A DNA stretch of 64,000 nucleotides from Methylomagnum ishizawai (GCF_019670005.1 NZ_AP019783.1:2444150-2508149); one strand, 5' to 3'. Positions 9,556 to 19,373 are shown, counted from the stretch's first letter. Numbers and translations: made by a program. The notes: generated by a model not told the origin, from the sequence alone.

Positions 9556-10071
9556 CTATTCCTGCCGGGGATAGATCAACTGCCCGACCGGGAAGCCCAG
9601 GCTTTTGGCCTGGGCGGTCAAGCGGGCCAGGATTTCCGGGTCCAGCCGTGGGTTCCGGGCCAATATCCACAGATAGTCCCGGCTCGGCCCCGCGACCAGC
9701 GAATAGCCGTAGCCCGCGCGGTCGAGCGCCAGGATGTGGTAGCCGCCATAGAACGGCCCGAAGAACGAGACCTTCAGGCTGCCCACTTCCGGGCTGCCGA
9801 TGAAATAGGCTTTGCCCTCGGCTTGTCGCCATATGCCCCGCTCCGCGTCGAAGCCCCGGTTGACCACCCGGACCCCGCCGTCCTCGCGCAGGCTGTATTC
9901 GGCGGTGACGCGCGACAGGCCGCGCTCGAAGGCGTGGTCCAGCCGGGCGATTTCATGCCAGGTGCCGAGGTAGCGGCGTAGCTCGAAGCCGTCCACGGCG
10001 GTCACGCCCGCGGGGGCCCCCACGCAGCCGGCCAGGAGCAGGCAGGCCGCCCATATCGAAGGAAGACGCAT
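9556..10071 (-). CDS. blc: Lipocalin family outer-membrane lipoprotein (Blc-like)
   Basis: Bacterial lipocalins bind lipids or fatty acids at the envelope and may help with membrane maintenance. The 171-residue product has a lipoprotein signal with the lipobox LLAGC (Cys16), then the lipocalin hallmark RYLGTWHEIARLDHAFE, in which GTW with Y/E follows strand A. Further Blc features are the VNRGF segment, GKAYF, LKVSFFGPFYGGYHILALD, and SLVAGPSRDYLWILAR near the end. Length and order match Escherichia coli Blc (177 residues). The DUF2956 gene lies just upstream on the same strand with a 13-base gap, so co-transcription is likely. Confidence 0.93.
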   Translation of the reverse strand: MRLPSIWAACLLLAGCVGAPAGVTAVDGFELRRYLGTWHEIARLDHAFERGLSRVTAEYSLREDGGVRVVNRGFDAERGIWRQAEGKAYFIGSPEVGSLKVSFFGPFYGGYHILALDRAGYGYSLVAGPSRDYLWILARNPRLDPEILARLTAQAKSLGFPVGQLIYPRQE

Positions 10072-10084
10072 CGGAACCTCCGTC

Positions 10085-10546
10085 TTAATCGGACCGGTGC
10101 GCGGCCCGGAATAGCCAGGCCGACAGCCCCGCCAGCGCCAGGGCCGCCACGACGGAAACCCGGACCGGCACCGTCCACGTTCCTATCGCCACCTCCCAGC
10201 CCAGCAGCGCCCGGAGCAGATGGGCCAGCGCCATCAGCCCGAACACGCCGCCGCCCGCGAGCAGGGCCGGGCGCTGGTCCGGGTCCATGGCGGGGCTGGC
10301 TTCCGCTTCCAAGGCCGCTCCGCTGGTGGTGGTTTGCTTTTGTTTCAGCAGGCGCTTCCGCAGTTTGTCGCGTTCGCGGGCCTTGGCGCTTTGCTGCTTC
10401 TTGTATAGCTCGATGCCCTTGGCGATGCCTTGGGCGATGAGTTTGGTGTGTTCCTTGGTCTGGCCGGGGGTCTGGATGGAGCGGGCCATGCGCAGGGCTT
10501 CGGCCTGGATCGCGTCGCCGGGGGATGGGGGATCGGGTTGGGGCAT
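10085..10546 (-). CDS. DUF2956 family protein
   Basis: This is a 153-residue protein of unknown function. The first 75 residues match the DUF2956 pattern: ARSIQTPGQTKEHTKLIAQGI, then KGIELYKKQQSAKARERDKL, a charged, probably helical region. Residues about 90-145 add two hydrophobic segments separated by a short polar turn, which would anchor the protein in the inner membrane with the basic region in the cytoplasm. It precedes the lipocalin gene in the same direction. No catalytic residues are evident. Confidence 0.85.
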   Translation of the reverse strand: MPQPDPPSPGDAIQAEALRMARSIQTPGQTKEHTKLIAQGIAKGIELYKKQQSAKARERDKLRKRLLKQKQTTTSGAALEAEASPAMDPDQRPALLAGGGVFGLMALAHLLRALLGWEVAIGTWTVPVRVSVVAALALAGLSAWLFRAAHRSD

Positions 10547-10648
10547 GGCCGGGTCCGTCGGGAAGTGGGCGGGATGGGCCGGGAGCGTAATGTAATCCGG
10601 TTGGGATGGGAAGGCGTCGGCCTCCGGTTTCCGCTGCGCCGCGTCCGG

Positions 10649-13600
10649 CTATGGGAGCGGGTGCGCCCTGGCCCGGAGTTTCGCGCCGAAGCTGTCGGTA
10701 TCGACCGGCTGGCCGAACAGGTAGCCTTGGAACAGCCCGCAACCATGTTCCTTGAGGAACTCGAACTGCGCCAGGGTCTCCACGCCCTCGGCCACCACCT
10801 CCAGCGCCAGGCTCTGGCCCATGCTGATGATGGTGCGCACGATCACGGCGTCGTTGGCGTCGTGGTGCAGGTCCAGCACGAAGGAGCGGTCGATCTTGAG
10901 CTGGTCCAGCGGCAGCCTTTGCAGATAGGCCAGCGAGGAATAGCCGGTGCCGAAATCGTCCAGCGAGAAGCGCACGCCCGCGGCCCGGAGCCCCGCGAGG
11001 ATGGGCACGACATCGTCCAGCTTGGAAATGAGCATCCCCTCGGTGATTTCCAGCTTGAGCCGGTGCGGCGAAATCCCGGCCCGTTCCGCCGCCGCGTGGA
11101 CGATGCCGGGGAAATCCGGCTGGCGGAATTGGCGCGGACTGATATTGATCGACAGGAAGAAATCGGGGGACAGCCAGTCGCGCGCTTCCCAGGCCCGGAT
11201 CAGGCCGCAGGCGGTTTCCAGCACCCAGGTGCCGATGTCGATGATGAGTCCGCTTTCCTCGGCCAGGGGGATGAAATCGCTGGGACCGATCCAGCCGCGT
11301 TCGGGATGGTCCCAGCGCAAGAGGATTTCCCCGCCCGCGATCCGTCCGGCGGCGTCCACCACCGGCTGGCAGTGCAACTGCAATTGGCCCTGGACGCGGG
11401 CTTTGCGCAGTTCCGCCAACAGCGCCACCCTGGCCTCCATCGCCGCCGCCATCGCCGGATCGAAGAAGCAGGCGGTATTGCGCCCGGCGGCCTTGGCCTG
11501 GTACATGGCGGCGTCGGCGCGTTTGAGGAAGGATTCGGGCCGTTCCTCGTTGCCCTTGAACAAGGCCACGCCGATGCTCAGGGTGACATGGTGTTCGTGC
11601 CCGGCCAGCGTGTAGGGGTCGGCCATGGTGGCGATCACCTTGGCCGCGACCTGTTCGGCGCGGGCGGCGGCGTCCAGGCCGTCATGGCCCAGCCGTTCCA
11701 GCACGATCACGAATTCGTCCCCGCCCAGCCGGGCCACGGTGTCCTCGGAGCGCACGGTGCGCGAGAGGATTTCGGCCACCTGGATCAGCAGGGCGTCGCC
11801 CACGTCGTGCCCGGCGGTGTCGTTGAGGACCTTGAAATTATCCAGGTCGATGAACAGCAGGGCGCCGTATTGTTCCAGCCGGGCCGAGGCCGCGAAAATC
11901 TGCTGTAGCCGGTCGTAGAGCAGGCGCCGGTTGGGCAGCCCGGTGAGGGTGTCGTAATAGGCCAGCCGGCGCACTTGTTCCTCGGCTTGTTTTTGCCGGG
12001 ACAGGTCGAGGTAGGCGCCGACGTAATGGGTGGTGTCGCCGTCGGTGTTCCTGACCGCGCTGATCGACAGCCATTGCGGGTATACCTCGCCGGATTTGCG
12101 CCGGTTCCACACTTCCCCCTGCCAGAAGCCGCGTTCGGCCAATCCCTGCCACATCTCGCGGTAGAAGGCGGTATCGTGCCGCCCGGATTTCACCAGGTTG
12201 GAGTGCTGCCCGACGATTTCCTCCAGGGCGTAGCCGGTGCTTTCGCAATAGCGGCGGTTGGCGCGTTGGATCACGCCCTGGGCATCGGTGATGATGATGG
12301 CCTCGTTGGCCTCGAAGGCGGAGGCCACCAGGCGCAGTTCCAATTCGGCGCGCTTCATGTCGCTGATATCGATGCAGCAGCCGACGAAGCCCAGGAACCG
12401 GCCCCGTTCGTCGCTGCGGGGCCGGGCGGTCTCGACCAGCCAATGGTAGGTGCCGTCGTGGCGGCGCAGGCGGTATTCCATCCGGTAGGGCCGGGGCTGG
12501 GCGAGGTATTCGCGGTGGGTCGCGAGGCTGGCGGCCCGGTCTTCCGGGTAGAGCCCCGCCCGCCAGCCGTCGCCCGCCTCCGCCTCCAGGGGGCGGCCGC
12601 GGAATTCCAGCCAGCCCCGGTTGAAATAATCGCGCCGGCCTTGGGTGTCGGTGGTCCAGATCATCACCGGGGCGGCGTCGCTCAATTCCCGGAACCGCGC
12701 CTCGCTTTCGCGCAAGGCCCGCTCCGCCGCCTTGCGCTCGGACACGTCGCGCGAGGCGCAGAACAACAGCCAGCGCTCGCCCATCTGGATCGCGGTGGCG
12801 CTGACCTCGACCTCGAACAGGCTGCCGTCCTTGCGCCGGTGCTGGGTGTCGAACACGGCGGGCTGGCACAGCAATTGGCGGAGCTTTTCCATCAGTTCCG
12901 GGCGGGTCCACCGCGCATCCCATTGGGAGACGTGCATTCCTTTCATCTCGCCCCGGCTATAGCCCAGCATCCGGCAGAAGGCATCGCTCATCAGCACCAA
13001 TTGGCCCTGCTCGCTGAGGACGTGGATGCCGTCGCTGGCGGTTTTCAGCAACAGGGAATTGCGCAGGTTCTCGACATAGAAGGCCCGTTCCAGGCGCTTG
13101 CGGATGCGGAGGTCGCGCACGATGGCGCAGCCGTATTCCCGCTCGGCATGGACCACGAGGCTATAGGCCATCTCGACCGGGATGGGGGGGCCTTCCTTGG
13201 GCCGCTGCTCGGTCTCCACCCGGATATGGTGGTGGCGGCGCAGGTAGTCCCAATGGCGTTGCCAGCGCTCCTCGGAAAAATGGGTGTCGATATCGGCGAG
13301 GTGCAGGGTCCTGAGTTTTTCCTGGTCGTAGCCCAGCATCCGCGCCGCGCCCAGGTTGGCATCCAGCAGACGGCCTTGGGCGTCCATCCACAGGATGGGC
13401 TCCAGGGCTTGCTCGATACAGGCCCGCTGGAAATCGAAGGGGGGCGGATCGGCGGCGGGATCGGGGCCGGTGCCGTCCCGTGGCGGCTCCGTCGGGGATT
13501 TGCCGCGCCACAGCCCCAGCGTGGCCATGAGGGCGGCCGCGCCCCCGGCCAGCCCGAAAGGTCCTTGGGTCGGCTTGGAAACCAGGAACGCGCAGGGTAG

Positions 13601-13666
13601 GGCTAGCGCGGCCAGCAACAGGGCCGGCCTCCAGGGAGGGGGGGTGGCGGGGTTGGAGTTTTTCAC
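10649..13666 (-). CDS. Membrane-bound PAS(x4)-GGDEF-EAL cyclic-di-GMP protein
   Basis: The 1005-residue product begins with two hydrophobic segments (about 12-50), then four PAS/PAC units (about 65-185, 190-305, 310-435 and 440-560). A diguanylate cyclase domain follows with an intact RLGGDEF near residue 648, then an EAL phosphodiesterase domain whose signature reads EILLRW (about 779) and which keeps DDFGTGYSSLAYL. Both activities are therefore possible, with cyclic-di-GMP made or degraded in response to PAS signals. The GTG start overlaps the stop of the upstream degenerate-GGDEF gene by four bases (GTGA), which I use to place the start. An upstream ATG-led extension would overlap that gene and is less likely. 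Confidence 0.9.
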   Translation of the reverse strand: MKNSNPATPPPWRPALLLAALALPCAFLVSKPTQGPFGLAGGAAALMATLGLWRGKSPTEPPRDGTGPDPAADPPPFDFQRACIEQALEPILWMDAQGRLLDANLGAARMLGYDQEKLRTLHLADIDTHFSEERWQRHWDYLRRHHHIRVETEQRPKEGPPIPVEMAYSLVVHAEREYGCAIVRDLRIRKRLERAFYVENLRNSLLLKTASDGIHVLSEQGQLVLMSDAFCRMLGYSRGEMKGMHVSQWDARWTRPELMEKLRQLLCQPAVFDTQHRRKDGSLFEVEVSATAIQMGERWLLFCASRDVSERKAAERALRESEARFRELSDAAPVMIWTTDTQGRRDYFNRGWLEFRGRPLEAEAGDGWRAGLYPEDRAASLATHREYLAQPRPYRMEYRLRRHDGTYHWLVETARPRSDERGRFLGFVGCCIDISDMKRAELELRLVASAFEANEAIIITDAQGVIQRANRRYCESTGYALEEIVGQHSNLVKSGRHDTAFYREMWQGLAERGFWQGEVWNRRKSGEVYPQWLSISAVRNTDGDTTHYVGAYLDLSRQKQAEEQVRRLAYYDTLTGLPNRRLLYDRLQQIFAASARLEQYGALLFIDLDNFKVLNDTAGHDVGDALLIQVAEILSRTVRSEDTVARLGGDEFVIVLERLGHDGLDAAARAEQVAAKVIATMADPYTLAGHEHHVTLSIGVALFKGNEERPESFLKRADAAMYQAKAAGRNTACFFDPAMAAAMEARVALLAELRKARVQGQLQLHCQPVVDAAGRIAGGEILLRWDHPERGWIGPSDFIPLAEESGLIIDIGTWVLETACGLIRAWEARDWLSPDFFLSINISPRQFRQPDFPGIVHAAAERAGISPHRLKLEITEGMLISKLDDVVPILAGLRAAGVRFSLDDFGTGYSSLAYLQRLPLDQLKIDRSFVLDLHHDANDAVIVRTIISMGQSLALEVVAEGVETLAQFEFLKEHGCGLFQGYLFGQPVDTDSFGAKLRARAHPLP

Positions 13667-14535
13667 CGGGTGGGTCGTGCCAAGAGGGTTTCCATCAGCG
13701 CGGCCTCGGCGGCGGCATGGATCAGGTCTTCGCAACCCGCCTCGTGGTCCGTCAATTCGGCGACGCCGATGGAGATGCCGGGCGCGGGAGCGGCGGCGGC
13801 ATCGGCCTGGAGCCGCGCGGTTTCCAGGGCGCGCTCGATGCGGGCGGCCACGCCGCGGCCTTCCTCCAGCCAGGTGTCGGGCATGGCGAGGCAGAATTCG
13901 TCGCGGCTATAGCGGGCCAGCCAATCGGTGATGCGGATGTTGGCGAACACGATCCGGCCGAAATGGGCGATCCATTGCCGGACCACGGCTTCGCCCTCGG
14001 TCTTGGCGAGGGTGTCGAGCCGGGTCAGGTTGATCCAGGCCAGGGTCAGCGAGCGGCAATGTTTGCGGGCGCTGTCGAACTCCCTGGGCAGCCGGGCGTC
14101 CAGATAGCCCCGGTTATGGATTTGCTTATGCTGGACCGGACCCAGGGTGGTATCCAGGCCGCCGCCGAATCCCAGCCGCAGCCCGGTCAATACCCGTTGC
14201 AGGCGGTGGCCCAATTGCGCCGCCAAAACCCCGGCCCGGCAAATATCCAGCTCGGGCGGTAAACCCCAGGCCAATACCTGGGTTTCTTCCGTCTCCGAGT
14301 CCACGACGACCAGGCCCGGCTTGGCCAGGCGCTCCAAGGCGTGGACCAGGCCGTCCAGGCTTCCCGCGGCCGCCGTATGCAAAACCAGCAATTCGGAGGG
14401 GTTTTCATAGGGTTCGGCGGGAACATAGGGAATCGGGACCAAGCCCATGGGGGCCAGGATGCGTTGTGCGTCGGCCAGGGAAAGGCAGGCTTCCGGGACG
14501 CACCAAGCCAGGGCGGTCGGGTGGGGGGTATCCAT
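13663..14535 (-). CDS. Degenerate GGDEF-domain protein
   Basis: The product has 290 residues. The first 110 or so resemble no domain I can name. Residues about 125-285 have the layout of a GGDEF domain: RGYLDARLPREFDSARKHCR in place of the usual entry helix, ISIGVAELTDHEAGCEDLIHAAAEA at the end, and SRDEF (210-214) where an active cyclase has GGDEF. Loss of both glycines should abolish cyclase activity, so a binding or regulatory role is likely. Its stop overlaps the start of the GGDEF-EAL gene (GTGA), so the two are probably made together and may work as a pair. The ATG was chosen because upstream codons lack conserved content. Confidence 0.8.
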   Translation of the reverse strand: MDTPHPTALAWCVPEACLSLADAQRILAPMGLVPIPYVPAEPYENPSELLVLHTAAAGSLDGLVHALERLAKPGLVVVDSETEETQVLAWGLPPELDICRAGVLAAQLGHRLQRVLTGLRLGFGGGLDTTLGPVQHKQIHNRGYLDARLPREFDSARKHCRSLTLAWINLTRLDTLAKTEGEAVVRQWIAHFGRIVFANIRITDWLARYSRDEFCLAMPDTWLEEGRGVAARIERALETARLQADAAAAPAPGISIGVAELTDHEAGCEDLIHAAAEAALMETLLARPTR

Positions 14536-14775
14536 GGTTGGGGGTTTCCTTGGGGGAATGGGGTAATGGCGAAAGATTCTAGTCGGCGTAACGGGGATGT
14601 CAAAGCCGGGTGTAAGGGTGGAAATCCTAAGGTTTGGCCGGACCCGGTTTGGTGGCGGCGGGGCGATTTTTCTGGGCGGTGGATGGGCGCAAACCGCCAA
14701 CCCAATGGTCGAATCCGTTAGGGCCGCAGCCATCGATATCCGGCCGGGGCTTCCTCCACTCCACAGGTATTCGCT

Positions 14776-14991
14776 ATGTACACATCCATCGACCGGTTGG
14801 CCCATAGGTTCCACGGCAGCATCGACGAGAAAGCGGGTGCCGTGGTGGTTTGCTTCTCCGATCCGGGCGAGGCGCGGGACTGCGCCCAGGAGATCGAGTC
14901 CTCGACCCAGCGCAAGGTTTCGCTGCGCGGCTGCCGGATCGTCATCGAGGGCGACGGGTTCCTGGAACAATTGCGGCAGGCGGGCCTGTAG
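14776..14991 (+). CDS. Small hypothetical protein (71 residues)
   Basis: The short product reads as a compact alpha/beta protein: MYTSIDRLAHRF, then AGAVVVCFSDPGEARDC and a C-terminal helix ending QLRQAGL. There is no signal peptide or membrane segment. A weak ACAGG ribosome site precedes the ATG. It lies between a leftward GGDEF-like gene and the convergent HD-GYP regulator, thirteen bases from the latter's stop. I do not recognise a family; codon use (GC-rich third positions) supports a real gene. Confidence 0.5.
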   Translation: MYTSIDRLAHRFHGSIDEKAGAVVVCFSDPGEARDCAQEIESSTQRKVSLRGCRIVIEGDGFLEQLRQAGL

Positions 14992-15003
14992 CCGGCGTGG
15001 CGG

Positions 15004-16122
15004 TCACGGTGGCGCGGGTTCCGGCGGAGGATCGGCGTAGCGTTCGGCGATGGCCCGGAATTCGTCTTCTATCGAGAGGAAGGCATCCACCACGGCGGGG
15101 TCGAAATGGCCGCCCCGGCCGGCCACGATGATGGCCTTGGCCTCCGCGTGGGGCATTCCCGCCTTGTAGACCCGGCGGCTGATCAAGGCGTCGTAGACAT
15201 CGGCCAGCGCCATCAGGCGGGCCGAGACCGGGATGGCCTCGCCGCTCAAGCCCTCCGGGTAGCCGCTGCCATCCCATTTTTCCTGGTGGCTGTAGGCGAT
15301 TTCCTTGGCGTAGCGCAGGAAGGGGATTTCCGCGCCCAGCGCGCGCTCGGCCTGGGCGATGGCGTCGCGGCCCAGGGTGGTGTGGGTCTTCATGATCTCG
15401 AATTCCTCCGGTTCGAATTTGCCCGGTTTGAGCAGGATGCGGTCGGGGATGCCGACCTTGCCGATATCGTGCAGCGGCGCGGACTTGAACAGCAAGTGGA
15501 CGACCTTGTCGTCGTCGAGGGCGGTGGCGAAGCGGGGATGGGCGCGGAGTTGTTCCGCCAGGGCCTTCACATAGTGCTGGGTGCGGCGGATGTGGTTGCC
15601 GGTTTCGTTGTCGCGGGTCTCGGCCAGCGAGGCCAGGATTTGGACGGTGACATCCTGGATGGTTTCCACCTCCTGGATGCGCCGTTTCACTTCCTGTTCC
15701 AGGAATTCGTTCTGGTCCCGGAGGAAATCCCGCACCTGCTTCAAGGCCAGATGGGTCTTGACCCGCGCCAGCACGATGGGCGGGCTGATGGGCTTGGCGA
15801 TATAGTCCACCGCGCCGAGTTCCAGCCCGTGGGCCTCGTCCTCGGCCCCGTCCTTGGCGGTGAGGAAGATGACGGGGATGTCCGCCGTGGCGGGGTCGGC
15901 CTTGAGTTGGCGGCAGACTTCGTAGCCGTCTATCTCCGGCATCATGATATCGAGCAGGATCAACTCGGGAGGGGGCTGCGAGCGGGCGATCCGCAGCGCC
16001 CGGTCGCCGCGGTTGGCGACCTTGACCTTGTAATGGGCTTCGAGGATGCCGCCCATCAGGCTGAGGTTGTCCGGGGTGTCGTCGACGACCAAGAGGGTGG
16101 ATTGGGGCGGTGGCTTCGACAT
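15004..16122 (-). CDS. HD-GYP response regulator (RpfG-like cyclic-di-GMP phosphodiesterase)
   Basis: The product has 372 residues. The N-terminal receiver (about 8-125) shows DD at 14-15, phospho-acceptor D58 in LLDIMMPEIDG and K110 in AKPIS. A helical linker leads to an HD-GYP domain (about 150-350) with the metal-binding HD at 218-219 (APLHDIGKVGIPD), further His residues in MKTHTTLG and YSHQEKWDGSGYP, and the GYP signature at 287-289. All hallmark residues are present, so an active phosphodiesterase is expected, controlled by phosphorylation. No partner kinase gene is adjacent; the nearby GGDEF genes suggest a local cyclic-di-GMP cluster. Confidence 0.93.
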   Translation of the reverse strand: MSKPPPQSTLLVVDDTPDNLSLMGGILEAHYKVKVANRGDRALRIARSQPPPELILLDIMMPEIDGYEVCRQLKADPATADIPVIFLTAKDGAEDEAHGLELGAVDYIAKPISPPIVLARVKTHLALKQVRDFLRDQNEFLEQEVKRRIQEVETIQDVTVQILASLAETRDNETGNHIRRTQHYVKALAEQLRAHPRFATALDDDKVVHLLFKSAPLHDIGKVGIPDRILLKPGKFEPEEFEIMKTHTTLGRDAIAQAERALGAEIPFLRYAKEIAYSHQEKWDGSGYPEGLSGEAIPVSARLMALADVYDALISRRVYKAGMPHAEAKAIIVAGRGGHFDPAVVDAFLSIEDEFRAIAERYADPPPEPAPP

Positions 16123-16256
16123 GGGGATGGGTTCGGGGCTGGCGTGCTTGAAGGGGGCTGGTATCCGGGGCGGGCACGGAGGCCGGGCCTATAGTAGTTT
16201 AGTCGGTGGCGGGAAATAATCGAGGCGGGGTTACTACCGGGCGGATGGGTCCGCCC

Positions 16257-19200
16257 TTAAATCCCTTCCCATTCCCCGCGCCCGTTGTCCGCCACCGGCA
16301 ACCGCGGCACGAACAGCCGGTACAACACCGGCACCAACAGCAAGGTCATCACCGTGGCGCTGAACAAGCCCCAGACGATCACCGTCGCCAAGGGCCGTTG
16401 CACATCCGAGCCCAGCCCGGTCGCCAAGGACGCGGGCACCAGCCCCAGGATCGCCACCAGCGAGGCGATCAGGATGGGCCTGAGGCAGCGGACCGACCCG
16501 CGCAGGATGGCGTCTTCCAACGCCGTGCCCTGGAGCCGCAAATCGGTGATGGTCCGCACGATCAACACCCCGTTCATGATCGATACCCCGAACACGGCGG
16601 CGAAACCCACCCCCGACGAGACATTTAGGTTCATCTCCCGGAGGTGCAAAGCGACGGCCCCGCCCACGAAGGCGAAGGGGATCGCCAGCAGCAGGATCAA
16701 CGCCGCCCGCTGCGAGGCGAACATGGCGAGCAGCAGCACGTAGATCACCGCGATGGTGACCGGGACCAGCAGCGCGAAATGCCCGCCCGCCCGCTTGAGG
16801 TTCTCGAACATGCCGAGCCAGGTGGCGCGGTAGCCCGGCGGCACCTGGATTTGCCCCTCGAACTTCCGCTGCGCCTCGGCCACGAAACCGCCCTGGTCGC
16901 GGCCCACGATATCGCTGCGCACGGTCAGGCGGCGGCGGCCATCGGCGCGGGCGATCATGGTCTGGCCATCGACGATATCGATGCGGGCGACCTGGGCCAA
17001 GGGAATCGGGATGCCATCGGCGTTGTAGACCGGCAAGCGCCCGAGCGCCTGCGGCGAGCGGAGGTATTCCGGGGCGAAGCGCGACACGATATCGAAGCGC
17101 CGCTCGCCCTCGAACAAGCTGCCGATGGGCGCTCCGCCGATGGCGGTGTCGATCAAGCGGGTCACGTCCTCGATGCGGACGTTGTAGCGGGCGCAGAGGG
17201 AGCGGTCGGGCTGGATCACCAATTGCGGCTGCGGGCCTTCCTGCTCGATGTTCACGTCCACCGCGCCGGGTACTTGTTTCAGCAAGGTTTCCGCCTGCCG
17301 CGCCAAGTCCAGCAGCACGTCGGAATCGGAGCCCGAGAACTCAATCGCCATATTGGCCGAGGTGCCGTTGGTGTCCTCGGTCACGCTGTCGATGATGGGC
17401 TGGGTGAAATTGAAACGGGTGGTGGGGAATTCCTCGCGGAACCGCGCCCCCAGCGCCGCCACCAGTTCTTGCTTGCGGTGGAATTGGGTCCAGCTGTCGC
17501 GGGGTTTCGGTCCCACCATCATCTCGATGCGGCTGGGGGGATAGGGGTCGGTGCCGCTGTCGTTGCGGCCGGTCTGGGCGGCGGCGAATTCGATATCGGG
17601 GAATTCCAGGGCGATTTCCCGAAGGCGCTGGCCGAAATGCGCGGTCATTTGCAGCGAGGTGCCTTCCGGGAAATTGGCGCGGACCCAGACCACGCCCTCG
17701 TCCATATAGGGCAGGAATTCGGTGCCGAGGCGCGGCACGACGCTTACCAACACGGCCACGAGCAGCAACCCGGCCCCGGCCACGGTCGGCCAGCGCTGGC
17801 GCAGCAGGATTCCGAGCAAAGCGCCGTAGCGTTCCGACAGCCAATGCAGCGCCGGGTTTTCCCATTCCCGGAACCCTTTGCGGAACAGGAAGGCCGACAG
17901 CACCGGCACCGCCAACAGGGCGAACAAGGCCGCGCCCGCCAAGGCGAACACCAGGGTCAAGGCCATGGGCCGGAACAGCAGCCCCTCGATGCGGGTCAGG
18001 GTCAACAGCGGCAGGAAGGCGCCGACGATCATCAGGATCGAGAAGAACACCGGGCGTTCCACATCCAGCGCGGCGGCCAGCACCGTTTGCGGCACGCTGG
18101 CGCGTTCGGACTCGGGTTGGTGTTCCCGGAGGTCCAGGCGGCGGGCGATGCTTTCGCACATGATGACCGCGCCATCGACGATGATGCCGAAATCGATGGC
18201 CCCGATGGACAGGAGGCCGATGGGGATACCGGCGATATACATCATCACCAGGGCGAACAGCAACGAGAACGGGATGGTCAAGGCCACCAGCAAGGCCAGG
18301 GACGGGCGGCCGAAGAAGGCCAGCAGCACCAACAACACCAGGCCTACCCCTAAGCCCACGCTATGGCCGACCGTGTGCAAGGTGCTGTCGATGAGATGGC
18401 TGCGGTCGTAATAGGGCGCGACCTTGGCCCCTTCCGGCAAGCCTTCCCCGTTGAGTTCGGCGATGGCGGTTTCCACCCGCGCCAGCACTTCCGACGGGTT
18501 CTCGCCCTTGCGCAATAGCACGATGCCCTCGACCGCCTCGTCGGTGCGGTCCTTGCTGAAGATACCGGCGGGCACCTTGGCGTCCAGCCGCACCTCGGCC
18601 ACGTCGCGCACATAGATGGGCGTGCCGCCGATGGATTTGATGAAGATCGAGCCGATTTCGTCCTCGTCCTGTAGCGCCCCCCGGCCCCGGATCACGAAGG
18701 ACATGCTACCCCGCGACAACACGCTGCCGCCCGCGCTCTGGTTGTTGGTCTGGATGGCGTCCACCACGTCGTTGACCGAAAGCCCGTAGCGCTGCAACTG
18801 CGCCGGGTTGAGCAGGACGCCGTGCTGCTTGGCATAGCCGCCGAAATTGGCGACCTCGGCCACGCCCGCCGCCCGCAGCAGGCGCGGAATCACCACCCAA
18901 TCGTTGAGGGTGCGCAGTTCCATCAGGTCGAAGCGGCCATCCGACACCAGTTCGTAGCGCAGCACCTCGCCATAGGCGGTCGCCAGCGGTCCCATCTCGG
19001 CATCGGCCCCGTCGGGCAGGCCGAGGCTCGATAGCTTTTCCTGCACCCGTTGCCGCGCCCAATAGCTTTCGGTGCCTTCCTCGAAAATCATCTGCACCAC
19101 CGACAGCCCGAAGATGGTGCGCGAGCGGATGGTTTCCACCCTGGGCACGTTGCGCATGGCGATCTCGACCGGGAGGGTGACTTGGCGCTCGACCTCCTCC

Positions 19201-19373
19201 GGGGCGCGGCCCGGATAGGTGGTGATGACCTGGACCATCTGGGCCGAGATATCGGGGTAGGCGTCGATCTTCATCTGGGTGAAGGTCCAGACCCCCAGCA
19301 GGGACAGGGCCACCACGCCGATCAGGACGATCCAGCGGTAGCGCAGCGCGGCGCGGATCAGCGCGGGAATCAT
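16257..19373 (-). CDS. Heavy-metal efflux RND pump (CzcA/CusA family)
   Basis: The 1038-residue inner-membrane proton/metal antiporter expels metal ions through a tripartite complex. The N-terminus (RYRWIVLIGVVALSLLGVW) and the periplasmic motif MKIDAYPDIS are typical of the heavy-metal RND group. The fourth membrane segment reads DFGIIVDGAVIMCES from about residue 394. The DFG-x3-DGA form is associated with divalent-cation pumps (Co/Zn/Cd/Ni) rather than Cu/Ag pumps, but the usual final VEN or IEN is CES here. The ATG lies in the stop of the adaptor gene (ATGA). A weak hairpin without a T run (16239-16256) follows the stop. The exact metal is uncertain. Confidence 0.92.
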   Translation of the reverse strand: MIPALIRAALRYRWIVLIGVVALSLLGVWTFTQMKIDAYPDISAQMVQVITTYPGRAPEEVERQVTLPVEIAMRNVPRVETIRSRTIFGLSVVQMIFEEGTESYWARQRVQEKLSSLGLPDGADAEMGPLATAYGEVLRYELVSDGRFDLMELRTLNDWVVIPRLLRAAGVAEVANFGGYAKQHGVLLNPAQLQRYGLSVNDVVDAIQTNNQSAGGSVLSRGSMSFVIRGRGALQDEDEIGSIFIKSIGGTPIYVRDVAEVRLDAKVPAGIFSKDRTDEAVEGIVLLRKGENPSEVLARVETAIAELNGEGLPEGAKVAPYYDRSHLIDSTLHTVGHSVGLGVGLVLLVLLAFFGRPSLALLVALTIPFSLLFALVMMYIAGIPIGLLSIGAIDFGIIVDGAVIMCESIARRLDLREHQPESERASVPQTVLAAALDVERPVFFSILMIVGAFLPLLTLTRIEGLLFRPMALTLVFALAGAALFALLAVPVLSAFLFRKGFREWENPALHWLSERYGALLGILLRQRWPTVAGAGLLLVAVLVSVVPRLGTEFLPYMDEGVVWVRANFPEGTSLQMTAHFGQRLREIALEFPDIEFAAAQTGRNDSGTDPYPPSRIEMMVGPKPRDSWTQFHRKQELVAALGARFREEFPTTRFNFTQPIIDSVTEDTNGTSANMAIEFSGSDSDVLLDLARQAETLLKQVPGAVDVNIEQEGPQPQLVIQPDRSLCARYNVRIEDVTRLIDTAIGGAPIGSLFEGERRFDIVSRFAPEYLRSPQALGRLPVYNADGIPIPLAQVARIDIVDGQTMIARADGRRRLTVRSDIVGRDQGGFVAEAQRKFEGQIQVPPGYRATWLGMFENLKRAGGHFALLVPVTIAVIYVLLLAMFASQRAALILLLAIPFAFVGGAVALHLREMNLNVSSGVGFAAVFGVSIMNGVLIVRTITDLRLQGTALEDAILRGSVRCLRPILIASLVAILGLVPASLATGLGSDVQRPLATVIVWGLFSATVMTLLLVPVLYRLFVPRLPVADNGRGEWEGI

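Noticed and set aside
16239-16256. Hairpin after the RND pump gene as an intrinsic terminator
   Set aside because: The stem is only seven bases and no T run follows on the leftward strand; kept as a remark in the pump entry.
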